Below are positions 6,945 to 14,568 of a stretch of 25,213 bases of DNA, one piece after another. Under the pieces are notes generated by a model, which searched no databases, was not told where the DNA came from, and saw only the letters and a list, made by a program, of their open reading frames with translations. The stretch comes from Mogibacterium sp. Its GTDB lineage: Bacteria > Bacillota > Clostridia > Peptostreptococcales > Anaerovoracaceae. A program made the translations under genes and the position numbers. The stretch is taken from positions 4,535-29,747 of the forward strand of contig JAEUGJ010000001.1 in the NCBI GenBank assembly GCA_016775335.1, read 5' to 3'. Position 1 is the stretch's first letter, and every line of letters starts with the position of its first letter.

Positions 6945-6973
6945 TTGACAGAAATATTGTTAGCTTATACAAT
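6945..6973 (+). promoter_or_regulatory. Strong promoter for the aminotransferase gene
   Basis: A perfect TTGACA (6945-6950), 17 nt, then TACAAT (6968-6973; five of six to TATAAT). The -10 box lies inside the left arm of the 46-nt palindrome at 6960-7005, and a GC-rich hairpin (6907-6916 with 6935-6944) abuts the -35 box. Start of transcription is expected near 6980, giving a leader of about 58 nt. Confidence 0.65.
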
Positions 6974-7013
6974 AAATACCATGGTTGGTTTATTGTATAA
7001 GCTAAATTTTTTT
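6960..7013. promoter_or_regulatory. 46-nt palindrome plus T-run: operator and/or exporter terminator
   Basis: TTAGCTTATACAATAAA (6960-6976) and its exact reverse complement (6989-7005) flank a 12-nt centre containing ACCATGGT, itself a palindrome. ATTTTTTTT follows. For transcripts from the exporter genes this would be a long hairpin plus T-run, hence a terminator. For the promoter at 6945-6973 it covers the -10 box and start site, hence a possible repressor site. Both readings may hold. Confidence 0.65.
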
Positions 7014-7037
7014 TAACATCTGAACTGTAAGGAAGGA

Positions 7038-8216
7038 ATGGAGATGAAAAACAAGTACATTGCAAAACGCTACTGGAAGGACAGCTCGTCCCCGATGGGC
7101 GCAGTAAACGCAAAGGCAAAGCAGTATGATGACGTGATTAACCTGAGCCTGGGCGATCCGGACCTGCTGACCGACAAAGGTGTCATCGAACAGGCTTTTA
7201 AGGACACTATGGAGGGGCACACCAAGTACACGGAGTTCCGGGGCGATCCGGAGCTGAGAGCGGAAATTTGCAAGTTCTATAAAGACGAATACGATATGGA
7301 AGTAACGGATGATGAAATCATCATTACGGCAGCCGGCACGCTGTCAATGCATCTGGTGATGGAAACGATTCTGGATGACGGAGACGAAGTCATCCTTCAG
7401 GCACCGTACTTCACGCCGTATCCGAAGCAGGTGGAGATGTCGAGAGGTATCCCGGTAGAGCTTCCGACTTACGAGGAAGAGGATTTCCAGGTTAACGTGG
7501 AGAGACTGGAGTCCCTGATTACCGAGAGAACCAAGGCCATCGTGCTGAACACACCGAGCAATCCGACCGGCAGCTGCCTCACCGTGGAGACCATGAAGAA
7601 GATTGCAGCGATTGCGGAGAAATACGATCTGCTGGTGGTATGCGATGATATCTACACCGCATTCAGCTATCAGAACCCGTTCGTGCCGTTCGCATCCCTT
7701 CCGGGCATGAGAGAGCGCACGATTATCATCAACACCGTATCCAAGAACTTCACCATGACCGGATGGCGCGTGGGCAACATCATCGCTCCGGCGGAATTCA
7801 TCAATGTGATGGCGGACGTGAACATGAACGTGGCATTTACGGTGGCGGCACCGACCCAGAGGGCTGCATTGGCCGCATACCGGACCTACAAGGATTTCCA
7901 GCCGGCAATGGTAGCGGAATACAAGAAGAGAGTATTCTACGCGGCGGAGAGAATCAACGCACTGAACAACATGCACGTGCTGTATCCGCCAAAGGGTGCG
8001 TTCTACCTCTTCATCAACATCAAGGATACCGGTCTGACTTCCATGGAAGTTGCGGAGAGGATTCTGGACGAAGCGCACGTTCTGACCCTTCCGGGCAACG
8101 CATTCGGCGACTGCGGCGAAGGATTCTTGCGAATCGCATGTACCTGCGGTTGCGAGGAACTGGGCAAGGCCTTCGATCGAATTGGCGCAATGGACCTGTT
8201 CAATCCGAACAAATAA
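7038..8216 (+). CDS. Pyridoxal-phosphate aminotransferase, class I/II (aspartate aminotransferase-like)
   Basis: A 392-residue fold-type I aminotransferase. Visible landmarks are INLSLGDPD near the N-terminus, YTEFRGDPELR, the ITAAGTLSMH phosphate-binding segment, LNTPSNPTGSC with the conserved Asn, VCDDIYTAF (Asp/Tyr contacting the cofactor) and SVSKNFTMTGWRVG with Lys236 as the Schiff-base lysine. FLRIACTCG near the end supplies the Arg that binds the substrate carboxylate. It transfers amino groups between an amino acid and a 2-oxo acid; the exact substrate (aspartate, alanine, aromatic or other) cannot be fixed from sequence. ATG 7038 and ATG 7044 (two codons later) share one ribosome binding region (AAGGAAGGA); 7044 has the better spacing. 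The gene stands alone, with its own promoter and terminator. Confidence 0.9.
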   Translation: MEMKNKYIAKRYWKDSSSPMGAVNAKAKQYDDVINLSLGDPDLLTDKGVIEQAFKDTMEGHTKYTEFRGDPELRAEICKFYKDEYDMEVTDDEIIITAAGTLSMHLVMETILDDGDEVILQAPYFTPYPKQVEMSRGIPVELPTYEEEDFQVNVERLESLITERTKAIVLNTPSNPTGSCLTVETMKKIAAIAEKYDLLVVCDDIYTAFSYQNPFVPFASLPGMRERTIIINTVSKNFTMTGWRVGNIIAPAEFINVMADVNMNVAFTVAAPTQRAALAAYRTYKDFQPAMVAEYKKRVFYAAERINALNNMHVLYPPKGAFYLFINIKDTGLTSMEVAERILDEAHVLTLPGNAFGDCGEGFLRIACTCGCEELGKAFDRIGAMDLFNPNK

Positions 8217-8226
8217 GCATCGAAAA

Positions 8227-8272
8227 AACTCGGGCAACATCGGAAAAGGTGGCTGTCCGAGTTGCTTTTTTT
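8227..8272 (+). terminator. Intrinsic terminator of the aminotransferase gene
   Basis: AACTCGGGCA (8227-8236) pairs with TGTCCGAGTT (8254-8263) with one G-U pair; inner CATC/GGTG can extend it. GCTTTTTTT follows directly. Confidence 0.85.
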
Positions 8273-8339
8273 ATGGAAAAACACCGGTGGGATTCGTTTT
8301 TTTGATGGGGATGTTTTGAATTTTGAAACCGGCGGAAGG

Positions 8340-8368
8340 TTGAATGTGGAGCCGTTTTGCGGTATATT
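8340..8368 (+). promoter_or_regulatory. Promoter for the envelope acylation cluster
   Basis: TTGAAT (8340-8345), exactly 17 nt, then TATATT (8363-8368), extended by AT. The start would be near 8375, only a few bases before the first in-frame ATG (8379), which has no ribosome binding site. Confidence 0.6.
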
Positions 8369-8378
8369 ATTAGCAGTT

Positions 8379-9191
8379 ATGGAGACGACAAAGAAGACAA
8401 CAGTGAAGATTATCATAGCAAAAGATCCAAAGAAGCGGAAACCTCAATGGACAGGAGTCATAGTGTATGCACTCCTGCTTATTTTCGTGTTTAATTTTTT
8501 TGATTGGAACCGGCCCTACGACGGGTACACCCGCTATGAGGTGGAGGTCAACCGGGAAATCGTGGCTCGGGAACAGAAGGGGGATGTGGCCAAGATTGAG
8601 AAGGACATTTCCCTGGTGGATGCGAGTCTGAAGAATGGCGATTCCCTCAGCGGGAAGAGAGCTTGGTACATGGAGCGATTCCGGAACTGCGTGGTGGTGG
8701 GAGATTCTCTCACCGAGGGTTTGAGTGTCTATCAGTGGCTTTCGAAGAAGCAGGTATTCAGTTCCGTGGGGGCATCCCTGATTAATGATGAGAAGTTGTT
8801 CCGGAAGGCGGCGGCCACCTATCCGAAGGCGGCGTTCTTCGCATTCGGAATGAACGACACCATCAACTATCGGGGCGATTCCAAAGCCTTCATCAAGCGG
8901 TACGAGAAACTGCTGGATGGGGTTCACAAGAAGAGCCCGAAGACGAAGATTTATATCTGCAGCATCTCCACGCCGACAAATAAGGCCATCAAGCAGAAGA
9001 AATCTTTGGGAAATTATAAGAAATTCAACAAGGCCCTGCAGGAGATGTGCGACGATAAGGGCTATACTTACGTGGATGCCAGCCGGATTCTGCCGACGCA
9101 TAAGGACCTCTATGCGGGAGACGGAATTCATGCGGCCAGCGCGTACTATCCGATGTGGATGGATAAAATGATAGAAAAGGCAAATCTATAG
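8379..9191 (+). CDS. SGNH/GDSL-family hydrolase, membrane-anchored
   Basis: Predicted 270 residues from ATG 8379. A basic cytosolic N-terminus and a single membrane segment (about residues 26-42) are followed by an extracellular SGNH domain. Block I is VVVGDSLTEG (Ser near residue 110), block III is FAFGMND, and block V is GDGIHAASAYYP with the Asp-x-x-His pair, so the catalytic triad is complete. Such enzymes add or remove acyl groups on cell-surface polymers. Start is uncertain: ATG 8379 lies 3-4 nt from the predicted transcription start, so it would be near-leaderless; GTG 8463, preceded by AGGAG with 5-nt spacing, would remove most of the basic tail. First gene of a tight four-gene cluster with DUF4358, MBOAT and DHHW genes. 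Confidence 0.8.
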   Translation: METTKKTTVKIIIAKDPKKRKPQWTGVIVYALLLIFVFNFFDWNRPYDGYTRYEVEVNREIVAREQKGDVAKIEKDISLVDASLKNGDSLSGKRAWYMERFRNCVVVGDSLTEGLSVYQWLSKKQVFSSVGASLINDEKLFRKAAATYPKAAFFAFGMNDTINYRGDSKAFIKRYEKLLDGVHKKSPKTKIYICSISTPTNKAIKQKKSLGNYKKFNKALQEMCDDKGYTYVDASRILPTHKDLYAGDGIHAASAYYPMWMDKMIEKANL

Positions 9192-9695
9192 ATGAGAGGA
9201 ACGATGGATAAAAAATTAAATCGAATCCCGCCGGTGCTGGTACGGCTGGCACTGATTTTGGTGCTGTTCCTGTTCCTGCGGGGAATATACGCTTCCGCCA
9301 GCGCCCGGGATGTGGACATGGCGGATATCCGAAGTGCCATGCTGCAGAATACGGATATGGGCAAAATGAAAGAGTGCAACAATCGAAAGCTGATGCAGTT
9401 CATGGGCATCAACTACGAGAACTACGATTCCTATCTGTACTACAAGAGCAAGGAATCCCTGGGTGTGGATGAAGTGCTGGTGGTAAAAGTACGCAGCACC
9501 GCGGACCTGGACGGCCTGAAGGATGCCGCGGAGAACCGGGTGCAGTCACAGGAGAAGGCTTTCGACGGGTACGGCACCAATCAGATGAAGTTATTGGCCA
9601 ATGCGGTGATTGAAACAAAAGGAAACTATCTGTTCTATTGCGTTGCCGAGAACCCGGGAAAATACGAGGAGGTGTTCCGACATGCTGTTCAGTAG
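9192..9695 (+). CDS. DUF4358 domain protein, membrane-anchored
   Basis: A 167-residue protein with one N-terminal membrane helix (about residues 14-34, LVRLALILVLFLFLRGIYA) and an extracellular DUF4358-like domain (LQNTDMGKMKECNNRKLMQFMGINYENYDSYLYYKSKESLGVDEVLVVKV, then AENRVQSQEKAFDGYG). The biochemical function of this family is unknown; it commonly sits beside MBOAT and DHHW genes in Clostridia, suggesting a part in surface polymer acylation. The ATG at 9192 directly follows the upstream stop codon; ATG 9204, behind AGAGGA, would shorten it by four residues. Its end overlaps the MBOAT start by 14 nt. Confidence 0.75.
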   Translation: MRGTMDKKLNRIPPVLVRLALILVLFLFLRGIYASASARDVDMADIRSAMLQNTDMGKMKECNNRKLMQFMGINYENYDSYLYYKSKESLGVDEVLVVKVRSTADLDGLKDAAENRVQSQEKAFDGYGTNQMKLLANAVIETKGNYLFYCVAENPGKYEEVFRHAVQ

Positions 9696-11091
9696 TATCC
9701 TCTTCTTACTGTATTTTCTTCCGGCGACCCTGGCAATTTATTACCTGGTACCGAAAAAGAATATCAACGCCCGAAATACCGTGCTGCTGGTGGCCAGCTT
9801 GCTGTTCTACAGCTGGGGCGAACCGGTGTACATCGTATTGATGATCTACAGCGCGTTCCTGAACTACTACAGCGCCCTGCAGATTGGAAGAGCCCAGGAA
9901 AAGGGGCGTTCCGGCAAGGGGTCCATGCTCTTTGCCCTGTTCATGAACCTGCTGGTGCTGGGATTCTTTAAATACTTCGGATTCCTGATGGATACCTTTA
10001 ACTCCCTGACGGGACTGCACATCCATTACACGGCGCTGTCCCTGCCGATCGGAATCTCTTTTTACACCTTCCAGGCGCTGTCCTATATTTTCGACGTGTA
10101 CCGGAAGAACGTGGGACCTCAGAAGAGCTTTCTGCGCTTCACCTTGTACCTGTCCCTGTTCCCGCAGCTCATTGCGGGTCCGATTGTCAAGTACCGGGAT
10201 GTGGAGGAGCAGCTCAGCGTTCGCTCCACGGATTGGATTGATTTCGGGGAAGGCACCAAGCGCTTTATTTTCGGCCTGGGCAAAAAAGTCCTGCTGGCCA
10301 ACAATTTCGGCGCCCTGTACGCCGCCATCGGTGCGCTGCCGGACAGCGATGTTTCGGTGGTGACCTACTGGATCGGAATCGGTGCCTATACATTGCAGAT
10401 TTATTTTGACTTCAGCGGATATTCGGATATGGCCATCGGCCTGGGTCGGATGTTCGGCTTTGAGTTCAGCGAAAACTTCAACTATCCGTACATCTCCGAC
10501 AGCATCACGGAGTTCTGGAGAAGATGGCACATTTCCCTGAGCACCTGGTTCCGGGAGTACGTGTACATTCCGCTGGGCGGCAATCGGGTTACGGTACCGA
10601 GACATATTCTGAACCTGCTGATTGTGTGGTCCCTCACCGGACTGTGGCACGGCGCCAGCTGGAACTTCGTGCTGTGGGGCACCTATTACGGCGTGCTCCT
10701 GATTATCGAGAAATACGTGCTGCACCCATATATGGAGAAATGGCCGGGATGGGTGCGGCATCTGTACACATTGGTCATCGTGATGATCGGCTGGACCTTC
10801 TTCAGCATCACGGATTTCGGTGCCATGAAAGAATATTTTGCGGTGATGCTGGGCGTATCCGGCCACGCATTCGCCAACATGAAAACCCTGTATCTCCTGC
10901 GCACCCACGGAATTCTTCTGGCGCTGGGCATGTGCCTCAGCACGCCGGCACCGATGAAGTGGTTCCGGGAGCGGCTGGAAAAGGAAGGACACGAGTGGCA
11001 AGGCATCGTTCTGCTGATGCTGATTCTCATTCTCAGCATCGCGTACCTGGTGTTCGGATCCTACAATCCGTTCCTGTATTTCCGATTCTAG
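9682..11091 (+). CDS. MBOAT family O-acyltransferase (AlgI/DltB-like)
   Basis: A 469-residue multi-pass membrane enzyme with roughly ten hydrophobic segments. It starts MLFSSILFLLYFLPATL, the usual AlgI-type N-terminus; ATG 9682 follows GAGGAGG by 9 nt, so the longer frame from 9610 is not needed. MBOAT landmarks are SLPIGISFYTFQALSYIFDVYR, LFPQLIAGPIVKYRD, DFSGYSDMAIGLGRMFGF, FWRRWHISLSTWFREYVYIPLGGNR and LTGLWHGASWNFVLWG, which holds the catalytic His. AlgI-like proteins move acyl (usually acetyl) groups across the membrane to acceptors on an extracellular polymer. The partner SGNH and DHHW proteins fit a complete transfer pathway; polymer identity is unknown. Confidence 0.92.
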   Translation: MLFSSILFLLYFLPATLAIYYLVPKKNINARNTVLLVASLLFYSWGEPVYIVLMIYSAFLNYYSALQIGRAQEKGRSGKGSMLFALFMNLLVLGFFKYFGFLMDTFNSLTGLHIHYTALSLPIGISFYTFQALSYIFDVYRKNVGPQKSFLRFTLYLSLFPQLIAGPIVKYRDVEEQLSVRSTDWIDFGEGTKRFIFGLGKKVLLANNFGALYAAIGALPDSDVSVVTYWIGIGAYTLQIYFDFSGYSDMAIGLGRMFGFEFSENFNYPYISDSITEFWRRWHISLSTWFREYVYIPLGGNRVTVPRHILNLLIVWSLTGLWHGASWNFVLWGTYYGVLLIIEKYVLHPYMEKWPGWVRHLYTLVIVMIGWTFFSITDFGAMKEYFAVMLGVSGHAFANMKTLYLLRTHGILLALGMCLSTPAPMKWFRERLEKEGHEWQGIVLLMLILILSIAYLVFGSYNPFLYFRF

Positions 11092-11145
11092 GGAAAAAAC
11101 GAAGTGCTTCGGCACATCGGATACAGAATGTATGAAAGGTAAATT

Positions 11146-12300
11146 ATGGTTGACAGAAAAATAAAAATGTCAAAAATACTGGGAATCTGCTTCCTGGCGG
11201 TAATCTTCGGACTGCAGCTTCTGGGAATTTTTATTCCGGACCGGAAGACCTCTGCTGCGGAGAACCGGGCGCTTCAGACCTTCCCCGCTTTTCGGGTGTC
11301 GGAGTACTTGGACGGCCGGTTTGAAAGCAAGATGGACGATTATGCCAACGACCAGATTCCGGGCCGCAACCGCTTCATTCAGGTGAAAGCGGCGGCGGAC
11401 AAAACCGTGGGGGTTCTGGAGAACAACGGGGTCTACCGGGCCAAAAACGATTATCTGATGGAAAACCTCACTACCCCGGATCCAAAGAACCTCAAGGAGA
11501 CGGAAGCGGCACTGGCGGACTTTGCCAAGAGCCATTCCAAATTGAAGATGCATTTTCTGCTGGCGCCCAACGCCGGGAACATCCTGTCGGAGGACCTGCC
11601 GACTACGGTACAGATGGCCGATCAGAATAAGCAGATGGACGACTTCTACGCTTCTGTGGAGAAGTCCGGAATCACTCCGATTGACATTCGGTCTGCTTTT
11701 ATAAAAGCAAAAGACGACGTGCAGCTGTACTACCGGACGGACCACCACTGGACGACGGACGGCGCGTATCTGGCGTACCGGAATTCCATCGGCGCCCTTA
11801 CCGGGGATAAGCCGGAGGATTTTGCGCCGAAGGTGGTGAAAAATGATTTCCGGGGCACGCTGTATTCCAAGAGCGGTTTCGTGAACGGGATGGACGACGC
11901 CATCAAGATCTATCTTCCGGCGAATCGGGATTACCGCAAGTCCGTAATCTACTACACGGACACGCAGAAGAAGACGGCGGAATTCTATCAGCTGAAGAAT
12001 TTGAAGAAGAAGGATGCCTATACGGTGTTCGGTGGAAGCAACCATCCGATGTATACCATCGAAACGCCGGTGGCCGGTGGGAAACGCCTGTTGCTGATTA
12101 AGGATTCCTACGCAAATAGTTTTATTCCGTTCTTGACGCAGCATTACCGGGAAATCGTGGTGGTGGATCCGCGATACTACTTTGAGAACCTGGAGGATCT
12201 GATTCAGTCGGAAAAGGTTACGGACGTGCTGTTCCTGTACAACGCCAACACCTTCTTCGGGGACGATTCCCTGAAGATTATGCTGGGAGATACGGAGTAG
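11146..12300 (+). CDS. DHHW family protein (AlgJ/AlgX-like SGNH fold)
   Basis: A 384-residue exported or membrane-anchored protein with an N-terminal hydrophobic segment (about residues 9-28, ILGICFLAVIFGLQLLGIFI). The family-naming motif appears as YYRTDHHWTTDGAYLAY near residue 200, preceded by DIRSAF; in related AlgX/AlgJ proteins this Asp-His pair is catalytic. The Ser is expected in LLLIKDSYANSFIPFL near residue 320. These proteins transfer acetyl groups from the MBOAT partner to polysaccharide. ATG 11146 follows GAAAGG. A 54-nt gap separates it from the MBOAT gene and no terminator is seen there, so it should be in the same transcript. Confidence 0.88.
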   Translation: MVDRKIKMSKILGICFLAVIFGLQLLGIFIPDRKTSAAENRALQTFPAFRVSEYLDGRFESKMDDYANDQIPGRNRFIQVKAAADKTVGVLENNGVYRAKNDYLMENLTTPDPKNLKETEAALADFAKSHSKLKMHFLLAPNAGNILSEDLPTTVQMADQNKQMDDFYASVEKSGITPIDIRSAFIKAKDDVQLYYRTDHHWTTDGAYLAYRNSIGALTGDKPEDFAPKVVKNDFRGTLYSKSGFVNGMDDAIKIYLPANRDYRKSVIYYTDTQKKTAEFYQLKNLKKKDAYTVFGGSNHPMYTIETPVAGGKRLLLIKDSYANSFIPFLTQHYREIVVVDPRYYFENLEDLIQSEKVTDVLFLYNANTFFGDDSLKIMLGDTE

Positions 12301-12332
12301 CGGTGCCGGAAGATGCGAAAATTGAAATCGGA

Positions 12333-12357
12333 AAGGTCGGCTTACGGGCCGGCTTTT
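12333..12357 (+). terminator. Intrinsic terminator of the acylation cluster
   Basis: AAGGTCGGC (12333-12341), loop TTACGG, then GCCGGCTTT (12348-12356), with two G-U pairs and a short T-run (TTTTCT). Lies about 33 nt after the DHHW gene stop. Confidence 0.7.
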
Positions 12358-12437
12358 CTCGTACAGAAATGTTTTTGATGCCAAAATTTTCAGAAAATAT
12401 TTCATGTCCATAAATAAAAAAATCTAATGGAAAGTCA

Positions 12438-12466
12438 TTTCATATCGGGGTCGATTGGAGTATAAT
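12438..12466 (+). promoter_or_regulatory. Promoter for the MATE transporter gene
   Basis: A perfect TATAAT (12461-12466) with a weak -35 (TTTCAT, 12438-12443) at 17 nt. The start would be near 12473 and the ribosome binding site AGGAG is at 12488-12492. Confidence 0.55.
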
Positions 12467-12498
12467 CCTGTGGAGAAATTATTATGTAGGAGAATGTG

Positions 12499-13884
12499 AT
12501 GAATGAGCAATTGGGAGTGATGAATCCAATTACGGAGGGGCGTATTGGACGGGCGATGTTTCGGTACTTTCTGCCGTTGGTCGCCGGAACTATTTTTCAG
12601 CAGATCTATAGTTTGGCAGATGCGGTGATTGTGGGCCGGTTCGTGGGAAAAGCGGGACTGGCGGCAATCGGCGGATCTGCCACTACCGTTATATACATCG
12701 TGACGATGGTGTTCACCTCGATGTTCGCCGGCGCATCCGTGACCTTGTCCCAATATTTTGGGGCCCGGGAGGAGAAGAAACTGCATGAGGCCCTGCACAC
12801 CATGGCGGCATTCGGCATCCTGGTGTCCATCGTGACGACGGTGGCGGGCGTGGCCCTCAGCCGATGGGCAATGGCAATGATGCGGACACCGGAAAGCCTG
12901 ATGACCTATTCCGTTCAGTATATGGTAATCTATTTCGGCGGCGTGTCCACGGTAATTCTGTACAATATGGGATCTTCCATCCTGCGGGCGATCGGCGATT
13001 CCAAGCGGCCGTTCCATTATCTGATTGTGTGCTGCGTGCTGAACATCGTCCTGGATATTCTGTTCGTGGTGGTATGGAAAAAAGAAGTTGTCGGTGCGGC
13101 GCTGGCAACCGTCATTTCTCAGGGCGTCAGTGCGTTTCTGGTGATGCGGGCGCTGGTACGGAACAAAGAAATGGAAGGAATTCCGTTCCGCCTCTCCCTT
13201 CGGTTTCGAGACCTGAAGGAAGGATTTAACGGAAAAATTCTGATACATCAGATGCGGCTTGGCACGCCGGGATCGATTCAATCGGTGGCCTACGGCATCT
13301 CGAACATACTGATTCAGGCTTGCATCAACGGATTCGGAGAGGATATCGTAGCGGCTTGGGCGGCATACTTTAAAACCGATGTTATTGTCTGGGCAATTCT
13401 AAATGCCTTCGGCGTGACCGTCACGACGTTCGTGGGCCAGAACTACGGTGCCGGAAAGAAGGAACGAGTATTCCAAAGCGTGCGGGTCGGATTGGTGCAG
13501 TCGTCGTTGCTGGTGGTGGCGATTGTGATACTGCTGATTAGCTGTGCCCACCCGCTTCTGTGCCTTTTCCTGACCGATGAAGATGTCATTCAAATCGGTG
13601 TGACCATGATGCATCAATTCATGCCGTGGTACGTTCTGTCCGTCATCCTGGAGATTTTCAACGGTGCATTGCGAGGCCTGGGCGATGTAAAAATTCCAAC
13701 CATCATCACCACCTGTTGCATCCTGGGACTGCGGATTCCGTGGGTGACCTGGATTGTTCCGGCATACCATGAGGTACTGACGGTAATTCTCAGTTACCCG
13801 ATGACCTGGTCGCTGGCACTGATGATGATTATTCCGTATTATCTGCATCGGAAAAAACAAATGGGAAGAGTTGTGGTAATGTAG
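12499..13884 (+). CDS. MATE family efflux transporter
   Basis: A 461-residue polytopic protein with about twelve membrane segments in two similar halves, the usual MATE length. Family marks include FRYFLPLVAGTIFQQIYSLADAVIVGRFVG at the N-terminus with the paired half beginning MRLGTPGSIQSVAYGISNILIQ near residue 252, plus FVGQNYGAGKKERV. These transporters couple Na+ or H+ influx to export of cationic compounds, but many Clostridial members have unknown cargo. I start it at ATG 12499, 6 nt after AGGAG; a GTG one codon upstream is possible. Monocistronic, with its own promoter and terminator. Confidence 0.9.
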   Translation: MNEQLGVMNPITEGRIGRAMFRYFLPLVAGTIFQQIYSLADAVIVGRFVGKAGLAAIGGSATTVIYIVTMVFTSMFAGASVTLSQYFGAREEKKLHEALHTMAAFGILVSIVTTVAGVALSRWAMAMMRTPESLMTYSVQYMVIYFGGVSTVILYNMGSSILRAIGDSKRPFHYLIVCCVLNIVLDILFVVVWKKEVVGAALATVISQGVSAFLVMRALVRNKEMEGIPFRLSLRFRDLKEGFNGKILIHQMRLGTPGSIQSVAYGISNILIQACINGFGEDIVAAWAAYFKTDVIVWAILNAFGVTVTTFVGQNYGAGKKERVFQSVRVGLVQSSLLVVAIVILLISCAHPLLCLFLTDEDVIQIGVTMMHQFMPWYVLSVILEIFNGALRGLGDVKIPTIITTCCILGLRIPWVTWIVPAYHEVLTVILSYPMTWSLALMMIIPYYLHRKKQMGRVVVM

Positions 13885-13907
13885 AGTAAGGTAAAGCAAG
13901 GTAAGAC

Positions 13908-13962
13908 AAGGACCGATACCGGGACGCGAAGATATGCGGCCCGGGCACCGGTCCTTTCATTT
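13908..13962 (+). terminator. Intrinsic terminator of the MATE gene
   Basis: AAGGACCG (13908-13915) pairs with CGGTCCTT (13949-13956); an inner CCGGG/CCCGG pair extends the stem, and TTTCATTT follows. Just upstream, 13888-13911 has AAGG repeated at about 10-nt spacing. Confidence 0.75.
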
Positions 13963-13986
13963 AAAGCCGGCCGAGCCGGAGATCCG

Positions 13987-14370
13987 GTTCGCGCCCGAGT
14001 ACCCGCAAAGCCAATGAAATCGGTTTACGAGCGCGAACCCTGGGGCCAAGAAGAGCAGAAAGCCGTCCCGGCCTGCGGCGCGGTTCGCGCTCGGGTACCT
14101 GCAAAGCCAATGAAATCGGTTTACGAGCGCGAACCCCGGGCCTGAAAAAGAGGAAAAGTCGGCCCGTGCGCCGGCGCGGTTCGCGCCCGGGTACCCGCAA
14201 AGCCAATGAAATCGGTTTTCAAGCGCGAACCCCCGGGCCGAGAAGAGCAGAAAGGCGGCCCGGCCGGCGGCGCGGTTCGCGCCTGGGTGCCGGCAAAGCC
14301 AATGAATTCGGTTTTGGAGCGCGAACACCGGGGCCGAGAAGAGCAGAAATCCGGCCCAAAAGAGGCGCCG
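13987..14370. repeat. Array of four 96-nt non-coding repeats (locus 1)
   Basis: Four tandem units with an exact 96-nt period. Left arms GTTCGCGC start at 13987, 14083, 14179 and 14275; right arms GCGCGAAC start at 14031, 14127, 14223 and 14319, always 36 nt after the left arm. The enclosed segment keeps GCAAAGCCAATGAA. After each right arm comes a GC-rich stretch that can form a second hairpin, best seen as CCGGGCCG/CGGCCCGG in unit three, with a purine-rich loop (GAAGAG-CAGAAA type). Same unit as at 25004-25213. Reverse-strand frames stay open because 96 is divisible by three, but I do not regard them as genes. Confidence 0.9.
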
Positions 14371-14391
14371 CAGCGAGCCGGGCAAGAAAAA

Positions 14392-14443
14392 GTTTGCTCC
14401 CCAAGATGGAGGAATAAGGGCTAGAGAGGAGAGGGGAGCAAAC
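14392..14443. repeat. Hairpin element with AAGGGCTAG core, copy R1
   Basis: Perfect 11-bp arms GTTTGCTCCCC (14392-14402) and GGGGAGCAAAC (14433-14443) around a 30-nt interior holding GAATAAGGGCTAG. First of two adjacent copies, 86 nt apart. Confidence 0.75.
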
Positions 14444-14477
14444 CCGAGGCCCGTCCGCCGGCGCCGGGCAGTAAAAA

Positions 14478-14529
14478 GTTTGCTCCCCAAGACGAAGGAA
14501 TAAGGGCTAGCGAGGAGTGGGGAGCAAAC
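14478..14529. repeat. Hairpin element with AAGGGCTAG core, copy R2
   Basis: Same 11-bp arms as copy R1 (14478-14488 and 14519-14529) and a 30-nt interior with GACGAAGGAATAAGGGCTAGCG. Its interior is closer to the copy at 32-87 than R1 is, although the arms of that copy are unrelated in sequence. Confidence 0.75.
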
Positions 14530-14568
14530 CCAAGGCCCTGCCGCCGACCCGGGCCCGGCGGAGAAATG

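Noticed and set aside
8262..8378. Upstream extension of the SGNH hydrolase from ATG 8262
   Set aside because: It would read through part of the aminotransferase terminator and the proposed promoter, and adds a segment with no domain character.
13987..14370. CRISPR array
   Set aside because: The would-be spacers are homologous to one another, the conserved part is much longer than a CRISPR repeat, and no cas gene is present.
13987..14370. Integron attC-like sites, because of the GTT...AAC arms
   Set aside because: The arms do not fit RYYYAAC/GTTRRRY, units do not alternate with gene cassettes and there is no integrase gene.
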